Positions 38,001-50,315 of a stretch of 64,000 bases of DNA are shown here, in pieces; the first letter of the stretch is position 1, and every line of letters starts with the position of its first letter. The stretch lies in NCBI GenBank assembly GCA_037447655.1, contig JBBHKE010001455.1, positions 199,868-263,867 on the forward strand, in the 5' to 3' direction. The DNA is from Zygnema cylindricum (Eukaryota; Streptophyta; Zygnematophyceae; Zygnematales; Zygnemataceae). Both the position numbers and the translations under genes were made by a program. The notes beneath the pieces are model-generated. The model searched no databases. It saw nothing but the letters and a program-made list of their open reading frames with translations, and was not told the DNA's origin.

Positions 38001-40759
38001 TAACTGCATTTTCCTCTCCCTTCATGCAAAATGACCTTAATATTTGGGCGCGCCAAGTTGGAGTTAACTCCACCCTTTTAACTAAGCTGTTTCCTGAATA
38101 CACATATTCCTACCAAGAAGCCCTTTTGAACCCAGCTCCCGACTATGAGCCCGGCTGGCAAGGAGAAGAGGCTTTGGACATTGAGGTATGCAGTCTTTCC
38201 CTAGTTCAAAATTTTGAATGTGCCAAAACAACTGGGAACGCTACATGCGGTTACACGATGCTCTACGCTGATTATACAGTATACAACGCGTATGTGGTAA
38301 CCACAAAGCGTTTGATAACACGCGTGTAGTATGTGGTAACCACACATAGTGTGTCGCACATTTGAATTTTGAACAATGAGTCTTCCCACCTCTTCAGATT
38401 TCAAAATCTCAGCTGGAAGTACAGTAGTTTTTTTTGTGTTTGGAATCTGGGAGGGCCAATCATATTACCTTCTTTTCATTGGTAACAGTAAAAGCTGAGC
38501 CTGCTTTGCTCAATTTCGAAGTTTAAACTGCATATTTGATTTTATAATCTTCAATGCCAACGTTCAGTGCTAACAGTTCTACACTTTGCAGCTGCTTTGA
38601 TGCAAGATATTCCACAGTAGATGTTTAATTTGTGTATTTGTTGATAGAAGTTGAGTACAGTACATTACATGTCCATTTATCCTCATTAAATGCTAGAATT
38701 CGTTAATTTTGTGCATTAAATGATATCAACAATCTGTTCTGTGATGTTGGTAGTCACATGAGCCATTTTTTAAAGTTTTCAAACCAGCATGCAATTTATG
38801 TGACTCTCTTGTAAATTTGTTTTAATAAACAATTTTCTTAATCTGGTATAATGCTTAATGGTGGTAACCGTTCCACAGACGAAACTGTGATTGCAAAATT
38901 GACCGTACCAGGTCAGTAATTATTCTATACATGCAAGTAGTGATTCTAGAACCATCAATTGACTGCCACCTTTCCCTAGGATTCATTCCTCTAACTAATG
39001 AAACTAATTCTGAATAATACTGATTCTTTGCTTTACCAGACTGTTCATGGTATTGCTCCAAAGGCGTCCATGTTCCTTGTCAGTTCTGCATCTCCGAGTG
39101 ATGTGGATTTAATAGCTGCGGTGACTGCTGTCCTCGATTATGGCATTGCCTCAATCATCAGTAACTCTTATGGGGGATCTCTCCCTCCTCCTTCTTTTCA
39201 GCCATCATCTGAGACAATAACTCAAAACCAGGTGGGTAGCTAGAATGCCTGCTTTGTACATTTGTGAAAAGTGTACATTATGCATTAGAGAAATGTGTAC
39301 ATTATACTTTTATAAAGAAATGTTTTGTACATTGCATGAAAGTTCTCAAAGTCCAGATCCTCGAGTCAGAATCTGGTCCGAAATTCATTTCTGCAATTCT
39401 CTGTGTGGAATGTCTCGTTTAGATTGTCAAATGTCAAGGAAACATCAAAGTTTAAACAGTTATCAATGTACAACGTTTGAATAATTGTTCATGTCCAATG
39501 TATGAAACCTGATGTCTAATGTATGGGACATGATGCAATTTCAGATTCAATTTCTGCAGGGTCAATGTCCACTGTCAAATGTCCCACATTTTCATTCCGG
39601 CAATATCCCCATACTTCACCGCTGACTGGGGATTATGAAGATTCCCAAAAGCTATCCTCAAACTTTCAATGCTTTAGCCTGACTTGTGATGTTGATACCC
39701 TTGAATTTTGACAGCCATGGACAGAAGTCCTTATTCAAGCAGCTGCCCAAGGAGTGGGAGTATATTTCTCAAGTGGAGACAGTGGTGACGAGTCCAAATC
39801 GTCCACTTATGGTGGAAAGGCGACAACTGCGTACCCAGCATCAGATCCATGGGCAATTGCCGTCGGCGGTACTTCTCTCGGGATTACCAAAAATGGAACT
39901 CGAGGTTTTGAGGTTTACTGGGGGAGCCTCCGGTATAATACCACAGAGGAATCGTTTGATTCAGGAGCCGGAGGAGGAATCTCACAGGTGTATCCTCTCC
40001 CATTTTATCAGAAGACAGGCCCAGCAAAGAAATTTCTTGATAAATATGGGAAGGGCAAAATCGGCCGCGTGGTTCCTGACTTCAGCGGAAATGCCGATCC
40101 AGCCACGGGGTCTGTCCTTCTTCCTCTTGCTTCATTCATAGTTAGATTCACTTTGACATGATATCCCAGACCCTGAAAAAATGTTGCAGTTTAGTTGCAT
40201 ATTGATGGCTGACTTTTCGGTTTCTCTCTCTCTATTGAATTTTTGGTTCACTGTTCTAAGTTTTTGGGAAAGCCATGGTGGCTTAAGCCGTTCAACTCCC
40301 ATGATGTTGCTCCAAATATGCATGTTTTAAACTTATCAACTTAGGAAGTCATTTCTGTTTTTCAGGTACTTCACTGGGTACTCAACGATAAAGTTGGAGT
40401 ACGGCACTAGTGACTACAATAATGATAAGTATTTGCAACCTGTCTACGATAACTACGTTTTTGGTGGAACAAGTCTTTCCTGTCCCATGATAGCTGCTTT
40501 CATCGCACTTACACAAGAGTTGACAGGTCGACAATTCGGTTTTATCAATCCCCTTTTGTATACTCTCCCTTCTTCAGCATTTATTGATGTCGTCTCCCCA
40601 GAAGTACCTATTCGTGTTTTTAAATCTGGTGACATACTGCAATTTGGGGAAACTCTGACTTTAACATCGTCTCCAGGATATGATGACTCCACTGGTCTCG
40701 GGGTCCCAAGCCCTCTCTTTTGGTCGAAGAAGTTTTGGAAATCAGTGCCAAAGACATGA
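35068..40759 (+). CDS. Secreted S53 serine-carboxyl peptidase (sedolisin / TPP1-like), 6 exons
   Basis: Acid endo- or tripeptidyl-peptidase of the sedolisin family. Exons: 35068-35532, 36948-37196, 37940-38185, 39040-39231, 39715-40109, 40366-40759 (TGA). All phases close, giving 646 residues. A signal peptide (about 1-28) is followed by a prodomain containing VHVAIHFTWRNMEGLESYAR and SPLYGKYLT. The catalytic domain starts around AYGVPSRLTGAGQSVATI. The catalytic Glu and Asp are E314 and D318 in GEEALDIE, the oxyanion Asp is D406 in SSGDSGDES, and the nucleophile is S552 in FGGTSLSCP. The C-terminal calcium site is YDDSTGLGVP. NxS/T sites fit secretion or a vacuolar location. The order and spacing of active-site residues match the family. 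It is not in the tandem duplicate, whose end lies just upstream. Confidence 0.95.
35618..35672 (+). repeat. Duplicated remnant of protease exon 1 end with its splice donor
   Basis: The bases AATCAAGCAGAAGAAGCATT and those around them repeat, at about 85% identity, the last 48 bases of exon 1 (35485-35532) and the following GTAA, about 134 bases downstream. The copy has its own GTAAGC donor. In exon frame it would end in a different residue string (SLWR instead of SFYK). Confidence 0.75.
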
Positions 40760-41844
40760 AAATAGGAGCATTAAATGCCTACAGGACCTACATCTCTCGG
40801 TTTGTGGAACATGAGAGAAGTTTGTGTGGAATAGGTAGTCATTATTTACAGTGAGTCAGGACAGGTGCTTGTCATTTGGGAATAACTAAACAGTTGAAGT
40901 TTTGATATTATCCATTGATTGTTGGTAAGAAAGTGGTAGATCACATTCACTTTTTTATTATCAGTTTACATTACAAAATGTTTTTGAAATGAGACGGAGA
41001 TTATTCCAGGTGGTACAAAGACGGTTTGAATAAAGTATTGAGTTGATGGGAGAGAAATGGAGGATGGGCTTGAAAATTATAGAGCGACACAGTTGAAGGG
41101 ACATACAGTGGCTGAAGAGTGTGAAGCTGTGCATTGAGAAACTATTCAAATTAATGAATCCACGTTTGTAACTGAGAGAGCTTTGTTCACAAGCCTTCTT
41201 AACAGCAGGATAAAAGCAAAGTCTTCATTTATATTCCTTTTTTTTGTTCTTACTGGAAAGTTTATGACTGCAGAGTTGTTCATGTTACTCGGCTTGCAAT
41301 TAAAGGTCATCTTTTGGTCCATGTACCTACAAGTGTCATATCTGGTCATCATGTTTTTTGATCCGGCATTTAGAAAGATGCAAATTATCTCTGAAATCCC
41401 TTTGAACTATCAATGTATATGTGAAACTCCCTTTAGTCTTCAATATAGCATAGTCACATGTTGAGCATGCAAATACATATGTGCCTTACAGTCTCTGTTA
41501 CATTGGTTATTTAATCTTGGTGTGCAGAGCACCTGAACTACAGTGGTGCGCTTTAATTCTTCCTTGTGAATTGGGCACACTAATATGTTTAATACGGAAT
41601 CCCTTCAAGTTTCCAATTATGTAAATCAGTCATTTGTGCTCTTTTGTCCTTTTCGTTTGTTTTTTAGTTAGCGCTCAATTTTGACGCTTCGTTAGATTCC
41701 ATGTGTGGCGTCCACACAATTGTATACATTTAGACTTTTCCTTATGACAAGCATCACTTTGACAGCCGATAAATATTCTCTCCCTTTCATCTTCTTTGTC
41801 CTTTCATCTAAGTATGGCACCCTTTTCTTTACCTCCTTTAGGTT
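40760..41844. other. Protease 3' flank, no gene recognised
   Basis: Probably 3' UTR followed by intergenic DNA. The only open frames are short, AT-rich and without motifs (for example 41183-41464). Confidence 0.4.
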
Positions 41845-41982
41845 ATGGCCACCAGCCACACACTTCCCAACGATCGCGATCGCCTCCGAGATTTTGATGG
41901 CACTAACTTTTATGATTGGAAATTTGCCGCTTATTTTCGGAATGCTAAAGTTACAGTTATTTTCTGTCGTTTTCCTCCATAA
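41845..41982 (+). pseudogene. Copia-type gag N-terminal fragment
   Basis: A 45-codon frame from ATG 41845 contains RDFDGTNFYDWKFAAYFR, which resembles the start of Copia gag polyproteins (FDG.N...WK). It stops at TAA with no further gag or pol behind it. It looks like a truncated insertion unrelated to the element at 50-55 kb. Confidence 0.5.
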
Positions 41983-42161
41983 CTTAGGAAAAAAACGATA
42001 AAATACGCAGTCGTACCAAAAAATATAAATTATCACCGTACAAGTTGCGTTACCTTGAAACTTTATACGTACATTATTTTGTCGTCTAGTGCGATGCAAT
42101 TTGTCGTCTAGAGCATTTCGACCCACTTTCGCGTCCTTTCAGCACATGACCAAACTTTACG

Positions 42162-42187
42162 TCAAATCACCTCGCGAGGTGATTTGA
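42162..42187. repeat. Perfect 26-base palindrome
   Basis: TCAAATCACCTCG is followed directly by its exact inverse CGAGGTGATTTGA with no loop. Confidence 0.9.
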
Positions 42188-42189
42188 AA

Positions 42190-43570
42190 TAAAGTCCAAT
42201 AAGGTGAGTGAATAGGCAGACGCTGTCGCACGTGTTGGAAGTTTTTTACATTTTTTGTGCGCGGAGTACCAAAAAAAAAAAACACACTGCACGTTTCCAA
42301 CCTGTGCGTACTGTTTTCCATGCGCTGATTTCCGTACAGGGGCCGTCTCTCTCAAACACACGTGTCTTCACACATACGGCGTAGGAAAAACATTTGGGGA
42401 CCTGTCGGCAAGTGCGAAGACGAAAAACGAAACTGCATTTTTGTGCGACAGCGAAAGGTATTCTAGGGTTTCGACATGTCGACAATGTGGCGTACGGACA
42501 TTACGAAGTGACAAAAATTGTGCAGCGTGCGGAGAGACGCCTCAAATTGAAGCCGAGTGGAAGTTTCGCCTCATTTTGTGTGCCACTTCATCTGTCACAT
42601 TGTTTCGTACACGTCTACGTAAGGGTGCGTCTCTATGTACTTCAAACTTAGAGATTTTTTTTTGTTTTTTAGCGCAGATCCGGCGGACCCTGATTTCGGG
42701 TGTCCCTATCTGTACCAAACGAAGTTGTCACTTAAGGGCGTGACGATTGTATACGTCGACAATGCCCGTGATCGCTGTCGACAGTGTACAATCTGTGATG
42801 ACGCACCAAATTGTAAAAAATTGCCAAAACAAATTGTGTACTTTGTTGGACGCAAACGGACAAAACATAACGAATAGTGTACCTTCCGCCTTCGCTTGAA
42901 TTCGTTTGAAATTTTTGAAAAAAAAAATACACGTGCGAATATGTGTTCCTATTTGTTTTTCAAAAATAATTTGTTTTAAAACACATCGGCCCTGTCTTTT
43001 AAAGAAAAGTTTGAAGATGACGTTTTTTGGCGTGGCTGTGGGTCGAAGAACACAAGACGACAAGATGTAGTACATTTTAAATTCGATGATGACGCAAAAT
43101 GTACTTCTCTTTTTTTCTATTTTCTTGTACGGTTGAAACTTACGCGGTACAGCTCTAAGTTTTACATGAAAACGACAGAAAAAAACCCTTACTTAAGCAC
43201 ACAGAGACGCACCCTAAGTCACTTTTTTAAGTAACAAGTTATTTGCGTTTTCATCCGAATGCTCTTAAAGTTGTACGGAGAATCTTCGCTAAAAAACAAA
43301 GTATTAAGACTAAGTTTCGGTTACATGTGAAAGTACCCTTAACCTCTGCGACCTTTTTTTGCTTTATGAGTGGTAAATTATGAAAATCCGCTTTCATAAA
43401 TTTTCCCTCTACCCAGACTTCGTCCCATGCGCCGAAAAAAAGGAATCCATACCAATTCATGTGGCCAACCTTGTCGGCCAAGTATCACAATCGACACGTG
43501 TTATCGCACCCCGAGTACGCCTTGTGGTTCACAATGCGGGTTCTACTAGGGGAATTCGGGTACACAAACA
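42190..43570. other. No gene recognised
   Basis: AT-rich sequence with many GTACGG/GTACG motifs like those inside the transposons around it. Open frames up to 162 codons overlap each other in several frames and show no domain. Confidence 0.4.
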
Positions 43571-43571
43571 A

Positions 43572-43699
<128 letters not shown>

Positions 43700-43840
43700 C
43701 CAGAAAACACGGTGGTTAAACCATCAAGAGACAAAGCAATATTGACAAGTATTATTGGTTAGATACTTAAGTACCAACATCCGTACGTATTTCAAACATC
43801 GCAAACGCAAAGCAAAATTATAAATACAAAAATAGATAAT

Positions 43841-44550
43841 CATAGTTGTTCAAATTGTGCGATTTTTTCTTTTTTTCCAATTGAAACGTATAATTCGTGA
43901 CTTTTGAAAAAATCGCAAAAAAACAAGATGTACTTTCTGTCCAGTAAACTGAACAGGCAATTTACGAGAAAAGTACAGTATTTCATTAAAATGTATTGTT
44001 TGTTACGGAAATGTACAGAATTTGAGGAAAACATACGTCGCAGTTATTGGTACTTTTTGTCTAGTGAAATGAACAAAAATTTCACGGAACATGTACGTAA
44101 TTTTATCGAAAATGTATGGACATTTTTTAAAGGAGACGTTTGAAATGTCACACTATTTTGGCGCATTAAGTTTGAAAATTGTACGAACGTCTTCTTCAAT
44201 TTTGTTTTTGAAGAAGTCGCCATAAAATGTTGAAAAGATAAAGAGAGAAGGCAGCCATGGATGTTTATCAAGTAGTATCAGACAGACGCACTTTGTCAAA
44301 AATTTACGTTTGTCGAGATTTGAACCTAACTTTACGACATTTTCTTTAATATTTATGATGTTTTGACGCTAATTTAACGAAAAACTTACAAACTGCGCTT
44401 TATGTAAAAAAAATTGTTTTACATGTACGGAATAATACGGATGAAAATTCATTAACGATTTTTAACGATTTTTTCAAAAGGTTCAATGCGTTCGCTACGT
44501 ATAATTCGCCGCTATTGAATCGTTCGCACTAATCGTTATGAACAACTATG
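43841..44550. mobile_element. hAT-like MITE (TIR family CATAGTTGTTC), 710 bp
   Basis: Starts CATAGTTGTTCAAATTG and ends GAACAACTATG. Flanks are TAGATAAT (43833-43840) and CAGATAAT (44551-44558), an 8-base duplication with one change. The interior shares GTACGAACGTCTTCTTCAA-type sequence with the relatives. A tRNA B-box-like GGTTCAAATCTC occurs on the minus strand near 44315-44330. Confidence 0.82.
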
Positions 44551-44558
44551 CAGATAAT

Positions 44559-46129
44559 AGAACAATAGTCGCGCAAAACCATAAATGTTTCATTCGTACT
44601 ATGCGCACGGTAAAAAACTTTGAAAAATAATGCATATGCGCATTTTTCATAATTTCACATTTTCTTAAATGCCTTGACCGACTTTGACTTATTATATAAT
44701 AAAAATACGAAAAACTAAAAAAAAAATATATGTATACTAAAATACAATAATACATCTTAAGCGATTAAAATATTAAATATTAATCGATACCTCTATGCTC
44801 CTATTAAAAATTTCGTACATACCGCTTGTCTATACAATTTACACCCATACTTCTTGTATGTCTGTACAAATACATTCCATACAATCTGTCCGTACACGAA
44901 AACTATATAAAATTTACAAAAAGTTCAAAAAATCCTGAAAATAATGCGTAATCGTAAAATTTTCAAAATTTTAACGAATGAAACATCAATGTCCAAAACA
45001 CTACTCCATACCCTATAAATAAAAATGGGGTCCTTGGCATGCACATTGTGTGAAAGTGTACCTTTAGGCAAATCCCAAGCCAAGTCGCGGATATATATAA
45101 TTTTTTTTAACTTTTGCTACTGTTTGGCTTATAGGTTTGCATACTTTTCCCTTTTTCTTGCTCCTGATTGGCTTGTATATTCAAGCGCGTTGCGTAACAT
45201 ACAGACTCGCGCGCAAAGCTACTTTAGCAAGTGCAAATTTGTTAGCATATTAGTTTCGCGTTTCTTAATGGCCAAAGAATTTCTATAAAAAAAAAAACCT
45301 ATGATTGTGTTCCAATGTGGTAAAAGAAAGAGGTTTTTGCTGTCATTTTCCTAAAAAAACTAACACTGCACCGATAAAATTAGAGTCGTACTAAGGAAGT
45401 GACCAAAAAGTACGGTTTGTGCAATTTTAAAAAGTATATGTTGTCGTCTTAATCGACCCATGGCCACGCCATGCCACGTCAAATTTAAACTTTACCTTCA
45501 AACACATCTCCAATGTGTTTTAAATTAAAGTATCACCGCTCCACAAACATGAAACAACTCTGCATTTTTTAGAGGATTTCGAAAAAGAGACGATTGTTTT
45601 TTTGTCTGTTTGCATCCTGTTTGCATCCAGTGCCCAGGTTATTTTTTTAGGGGTCTAAATAGTTCAATGTCATTTCAGAGGGATTGGACAAAAGAGGCAA
45701 AGAGAAAGGCATTTCTTTAACCACAAACAACACAAAACTGGTTATATGTCTACAATGTCACGCAAATAAATGCAACCTCCCAAGCAGTTACAAAAAATAA
45801 GGTGCGACAACATAGATTGTAGACGTTGACAATTGTCACATGCATTGTTGACATATACATATGTCACAAACTTAATTAACGATTTCGTTTTTAGGCATTG
45901 GGACACTTGAAAGCCGTGTACTTATAATCTTCGCTATAATACAAAGAAAGTTAGCTAAGTTACGATTACACCGAGACACACCCTATACTTGCCCTTAAGC
46001 CCAACATATCTAAAAAAACCGTAAAATCTCCCCTCCCCCCCCAAAATAAGGGAAACTCAATACTCTTATTTTTTTGTGGCCAAATGGACCAAATTTTAAA
46101 TAATTATTAGCAAAAAAATACGAAGAACC
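44559..46129. other. No gene recognised
   Basis: AT-rich intergenic DNA. I see no coding region, RNA gene or clear element boundary. Confidence 0.4.
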
Positions 46130-46598
46130 TAATGTTGTATATCGACAATAAATTTATTACGATAACACCAATATCGATAGTTGTTGGATATTAAACGGTA
46201 AAGGGTTATGATGTATCGCCCGGAGACCAACAAATTATTTGTGGCGATAATTGGACAAATTATAGTACGTCATATAATACTACTTTATAAAATACTTTAT
46301 TATAATTTTCGTTGTATATAGCGTGGCATGCCACGTGTAACAATCTGTTCCGTACTCTGTGTAACGGAATAACCGCGGTTTAATACGACGGAATAAACCG
46401 TACAATTGTACGGTACGAAACGTTTAAATATCGTTGATTGTTATTGGTATTGGTGTTATTAGGATGAAAAACTGATATTGTGGGTTTTTTATCGGCAATA
46501 ACACCGGTGTCGATATATCGTGCTAATGTATCGATTATCCGCAAGCCAAACAAAGGTACATATCGATCATGGCAAAACCCGGCCGACACACAACACTA
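46130..46598. mobile_element. Degenerate hAT-like element (TIR family TAGTGTTGTGTATCGG), 469 bp
   Basis: The left end TAATGTTGTATATCGACAA and the right end ACACAACACTA match the termini of 32897-34243 and 55707-56903. Flanks GAAGAACC and AAAAAACC agree at six of eight positions. The interior has the same TATCGATA/GGTGTTAT motifs. Confidence 0.65.
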
Positions 46599-46771
46599 AA
46601 AAAACCTTAAGGTTGTGTGCCTATGTAACGAAAACTTTGAAATGTGACTTTGGATTTGAGTGAAGATTCTACATAGTATTTTTTTGTGTTCCTATGTCAG
46701 AAAACGAAATTTTTACTTAATTCTACGTTACTTTAATTTTGTGACAATGTTAGACTCTATAAAACCTGCGA

Positions 46772-46962
46772 CGATTGTAAACATCTATAAAACTTTGAAC
46801 AAATTGTAGACGTCGACAAAACTAACGACAATTCTATACGTCTACAAAACTTTGAACAAATTGTAAACGCCAACAAAACTAACGACAATTCTATACGTCT
46901 ACAAAACTTTGAACAAATTGTAGACGTCGACAAAACTAACGACAATTTTAGACGTCTACAAA
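46772..46962. repeat. 57-base minisatellite, about 3.3 units
   Basis: Units beginning CTTTGAACAAATTGTAGACG start at 46793, 46850 and 46907, exactly 57 bases apart, with partial units on both sides. Each unit contains ACGACAATTCTATACGTCTA. Confidence 0.9.
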
Positions 46963-47114
46963 TGTATGTTGTCAAACCGCATTGTACGAAGGAAAGCGAG
47001 AGAAGCGCCCTTCTAAAGACTTCGCGGATATCAATCGTTGCCATAAACCCCTGCAAAATAAAATGTACATCCAGGTTGCAAATGGACAAAACAATGTTTC
47101 CGACAAGCCTACTA

Positions 47115-47647
47115 CACCGCGAATCGTTATTAGTGTCAAAGTCACTAATTTGGGTTCTTAAAATTTTGATTTTTTTCCTCAAATAGGATACATGATTTTA
47201 ATTTTTCCTTAACGTTAATTAATTGACCGTACAAAATAGCGTAAATAACGAAAGTACAATGAGGTATAAATAGTATGGTGTACGGTCGATGTCAGACCGT
47301 ACATAAATGTACCTTTTCAAGTGATTTTTTTTAAATGAATTAAATCAGACTCGCACGCATAGGAACGTGCGCTAAAAAAACCGGATTATTATGACACGTA
47401 AATTAGTCTGACATGTACGGATATTTAAATTTCACGACGGTGTACGATTTTTAATATTTTGTACGGATACATATATTAATGTACATAATCGTACGGCGAA
47501 TATTCCATTTTTGCTGTTCCCAAATTAGCATAATGCCGAAATTAGAATACACCTTTTTTTTTTAATTTCAAATTCTTAAATAGCATCAATTACGGTAAAT
47601 TTTCTTCAACACTATTTAAACTTTGACACTAATAACGATTCGCGGTG
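47115..47647. mobile_element. TA-target MITE (family CACCGCGAATCG), 533 bp
   Basis: Starts CACCGCGAATCGTTATTAGTGT and ends with the inverse, with TA outside both ends. It is a diverged relative of the two elements around the IPK gene (10496-10648 and 12972-13471). Confidence 0.75.
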
Positions 47648-48432
47648 TACGTTACCTGTGCCGTGCGATACGGGAGAATATGACATTCGCATCGTAGTCA
47701 ACCACCGTCTATTATAGTCGTCGTCGGCCTTTCCCAGATGCGCGAAACCGCCCACCGTCGCTATGACGAAGCGACGAACCCCTCCCATTGCCTGTACGGT
47801 ATCTGAAAAGCAAGCTTAAACCCTGCTCGTCTAGATTTGGGCCGGTTGCGCATGTCAGAATTTCCGTGACAAATGCTCGGTACTGCGACCCGGATGAAAT
47901 TTTGGTAGAAGCTGCCCGTACGGCCTACCACTACAAACCTAAATTCGAACCTTTCAGTTTGAACGATGAAGCCACATCTCCCACCGCAAAATCGCAACCG
48001 TCCACCGACAAACAAAAACAAAATTGTGACAAAAACCAGCATATTTAACATTTTATGCGTAACGGTTTGTATTTCCCTTTATGGTCGCATCTCTCTTCAA
48101 TGTTTGTGGTCACGTGACATCGTTCTTTCCCGGCAACTTGCTCCTGTACGGCAACTTCCGGACATAATTATGTAATTTTCGTACTATTCATTAAAGGACA
48201 CCGTCTTCCGTGCATCATTCGTTCGTCTTTCCACTTTGGATTTTGGAATTAGGAGAACCTGCTTACCAACACCGATAATTTTTGTTGTCCGGTCCGGAAA
48301 TATACGCCTCTTGTACTTTTAAGTACAAAGCCCACAAGAAATCTGTACGAGCACGGGTGTAGGAAACAAGAGGCGAAAAGAGCTCCCACCTATATTAAAC
48401 GTAAATTAAGGGACATTACACAGGTTCACTTA
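47648..48432. other. Intergenic stretch with one unrecognised 86-codon frame
   Basis: The frame 47788-48048 (+) contains RYCDPDEILVEAARTAYHY, which looks more protein-like than its surroundings but matches no family I recognise. The opposite strand is open too, so coding is uncertain. It may be a fragment of a mobile-element gene. Confidence 0.2.
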
Positions 48433-49151
48433 GGGTGAAGTTCCATTAGTACGGACAAGTCTACTGGCAGCGTTTACTGGAAGTCCGCACCATTGTGTCG
48501 GGCCAGTAACAAACCTTCCTCAACTATGATTGGCGCCACTAGGTTAGAGTACAGATTCTAAAAATCTTGAAAAAAATCTACAAACGGAATATCTGCAGAA
48601 ATTTATGTACCACCGGAGGTAATTAATGATTCGTACATAAAGTTTTCGGCTAGATTTTGATTTTGAAATGGAAATCAAAATTTCAAAACAGAATGGCAAA
48701 AAGACGCGACAAACTTTGAAGGTCGCGGCAAACTTTGAATGTCGGTGGATGTCAAACGGAGCGTGCGAGGATATTTTCACTTGACCTGCATTCAACGTGG
48801 CAGGAGGCACATGGCATGTACGACGTGCACGCCTGTGATCTCTTGTACAACGTAGATACTTTTATTCCTTTTCACGTGTACCAATGGTAATGAATGGAAA
48901 TCATATAGTGGGCCCCAACTCTCCTCCTGAGGCCCACTGGATGATGTGCTCGATTGCTTCGCGAATCTCAAAAAGTGAAACATCGAACGCTCAGGAATTA
49001 CGCCTACATCATTGAAGCTTCCCGACAGCTTTCCAGTAACGATATTTCGTCCGACAAAAAAAAAAAAATGGTACGGCTCTGTACGGCGCTGTACGAAAAC
49101 GTACAACGTCCAATAACGAACCCCATTTTTTCGTCTAATGGTACTTCACCC
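48433..49151. mobile_element. PIF/Harbinger-like MITE, 719 bp
   Basis: Terminal inverted repeats GGGTGAAGTTCCATTAG (left) and the inverse of GGGTGAAGTACCATTAG (right). TTA flanks both sides (48430-48432 and 49152-49154). A GG-starting TIR and a 3-base TWA target fit PIF/Harbinger. No transposase frame. Confidence 0.72.
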
Positions 49152-49302
49152 TTAGTTACGCACGGTTTATTGTAAATCCGTCATCAGGTGGAGCCCTGAA
49201 CCATGCAATCGAGCCTGGATTTTAATCGACGCGAACATTTTACAATTTCAAACTTTCAATCTTGTCAACCTACGCCCGTCAATGCCGCGGGGACAAAACA
49301 CC

Positions 49303-49728
49303 AAATTAAGGGAATTGATCATGACAGTGACTATCTTGGTTGCGCACAGTCACTTACGTCATTTTGTCAAAAAATGTACGTTTAAAGTACATATAAGTAC
49401 AAATAAAGTCCCGTTGAGAACAAATTTGACGGTCAATCGATTAGATAACTTTGACTTTCAAAATATTGTTTCAACCGCTTAAACTTTAATCGCGCTTGCG
49501 GACGTCAACCGTCATAATAAAATTAGCAATTCACACGGCGGGCGAACGTTAACGGTAACAAAATTGCGGCAACCACATGTAAATAAAAGTGTTGCAGACA
49601 GTCACTTTTTGTCGTTGCGTGAGCACCACGGTGAGAGCACTTAGCCGCAAAATTTAAATTTAATCGTTTAAGCGTTACATTGAACTTAGACGCAAAGTGA
49701 AACGAAACCTCTTTAAATTAAAATACTA
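49303..49728. repeat. Left arm of a long inverted-repeat element
   Basis: About 425 bases whose reverse complement matches 49937-50315 and continues at 55505-55566, at roughly 85-90% identity by eye. Arms contain GGGAATTGATCATGACAGTG at the outer end and CATTGAACTTAGACG near the centre. A unique spacer of about 210 bases separates the arms. Long arms without a gene fit a foldback or Mutator-like nonautonomous element. Confidence 0.85.
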
Positions 49729-49936
49729 TGCCTTGTACAGAAATTTTTAAACGTATAAAATGAATAAACTTTGTACACTAATAAAACGAACCGGCGTAAA
49801 AAACCAATTGAAATGAAATGAAAAAAATGCGCGTCGTCACGCGCGACGAAATCGAGCCACACTATCTACGAATCAATATTCTTACATTGACAGCAAAATT
49901 GTGTTTCATGAGTTTTAATACTTTCGTACAAAACTT

Positions 49937-50315
49937 AGTAGTTCAGTTTAGTTTAAGGAGGTTTCCTTTCAATTTGCGTCTAAGTTCAATGTAAAACTTA
50001 CACGATTAAATTTAAATTTTGCGGCTAAGTGCTCTCACCATGGAGCTCATGTAAAGACAAAAAGTGACTGTCAGCAACACTCTTATTTACATGTGGTTGC
50101 CGCAATTTTATTACCGTAAACGTTCGCCGACCAAGTGAATTGCTAATTTTATTAGGACGGTTGACATCCGCAAGCGCGGCAAAAGTTTAAGCAGTTGAAC
50201 AATCTTTTGAAAGTCAAAGTTGTCCAACCGATTTACCGTCAAATTTGTACTCAACAGGACTTTATATGTACCAATATATAATTCAAACGTACAATTTTTG
50301 ACAAAATGACGTAAG
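49937..50315. repeat. Right arm of the inverted-repeat element, inner part
   Basis: Inverse of the left arm from the centre out to GACGTAAG, where the Copia-type element interrupts it. The missing outer end of this arm reappears at 55505. Confidence 0.87.

Noticed and set aside
41692-42126. 144-codon minus-strand frame
   Set aside because: It has no domain; the plus strand of the same stretch carries the Copia gag-like fragment.
42255-42743. 162-codon plus-strand frame with many Cys
   Set aside because: Cys spacing fits no zinc-finger pattern, and several other frames overlap it in transposon-like DNA.
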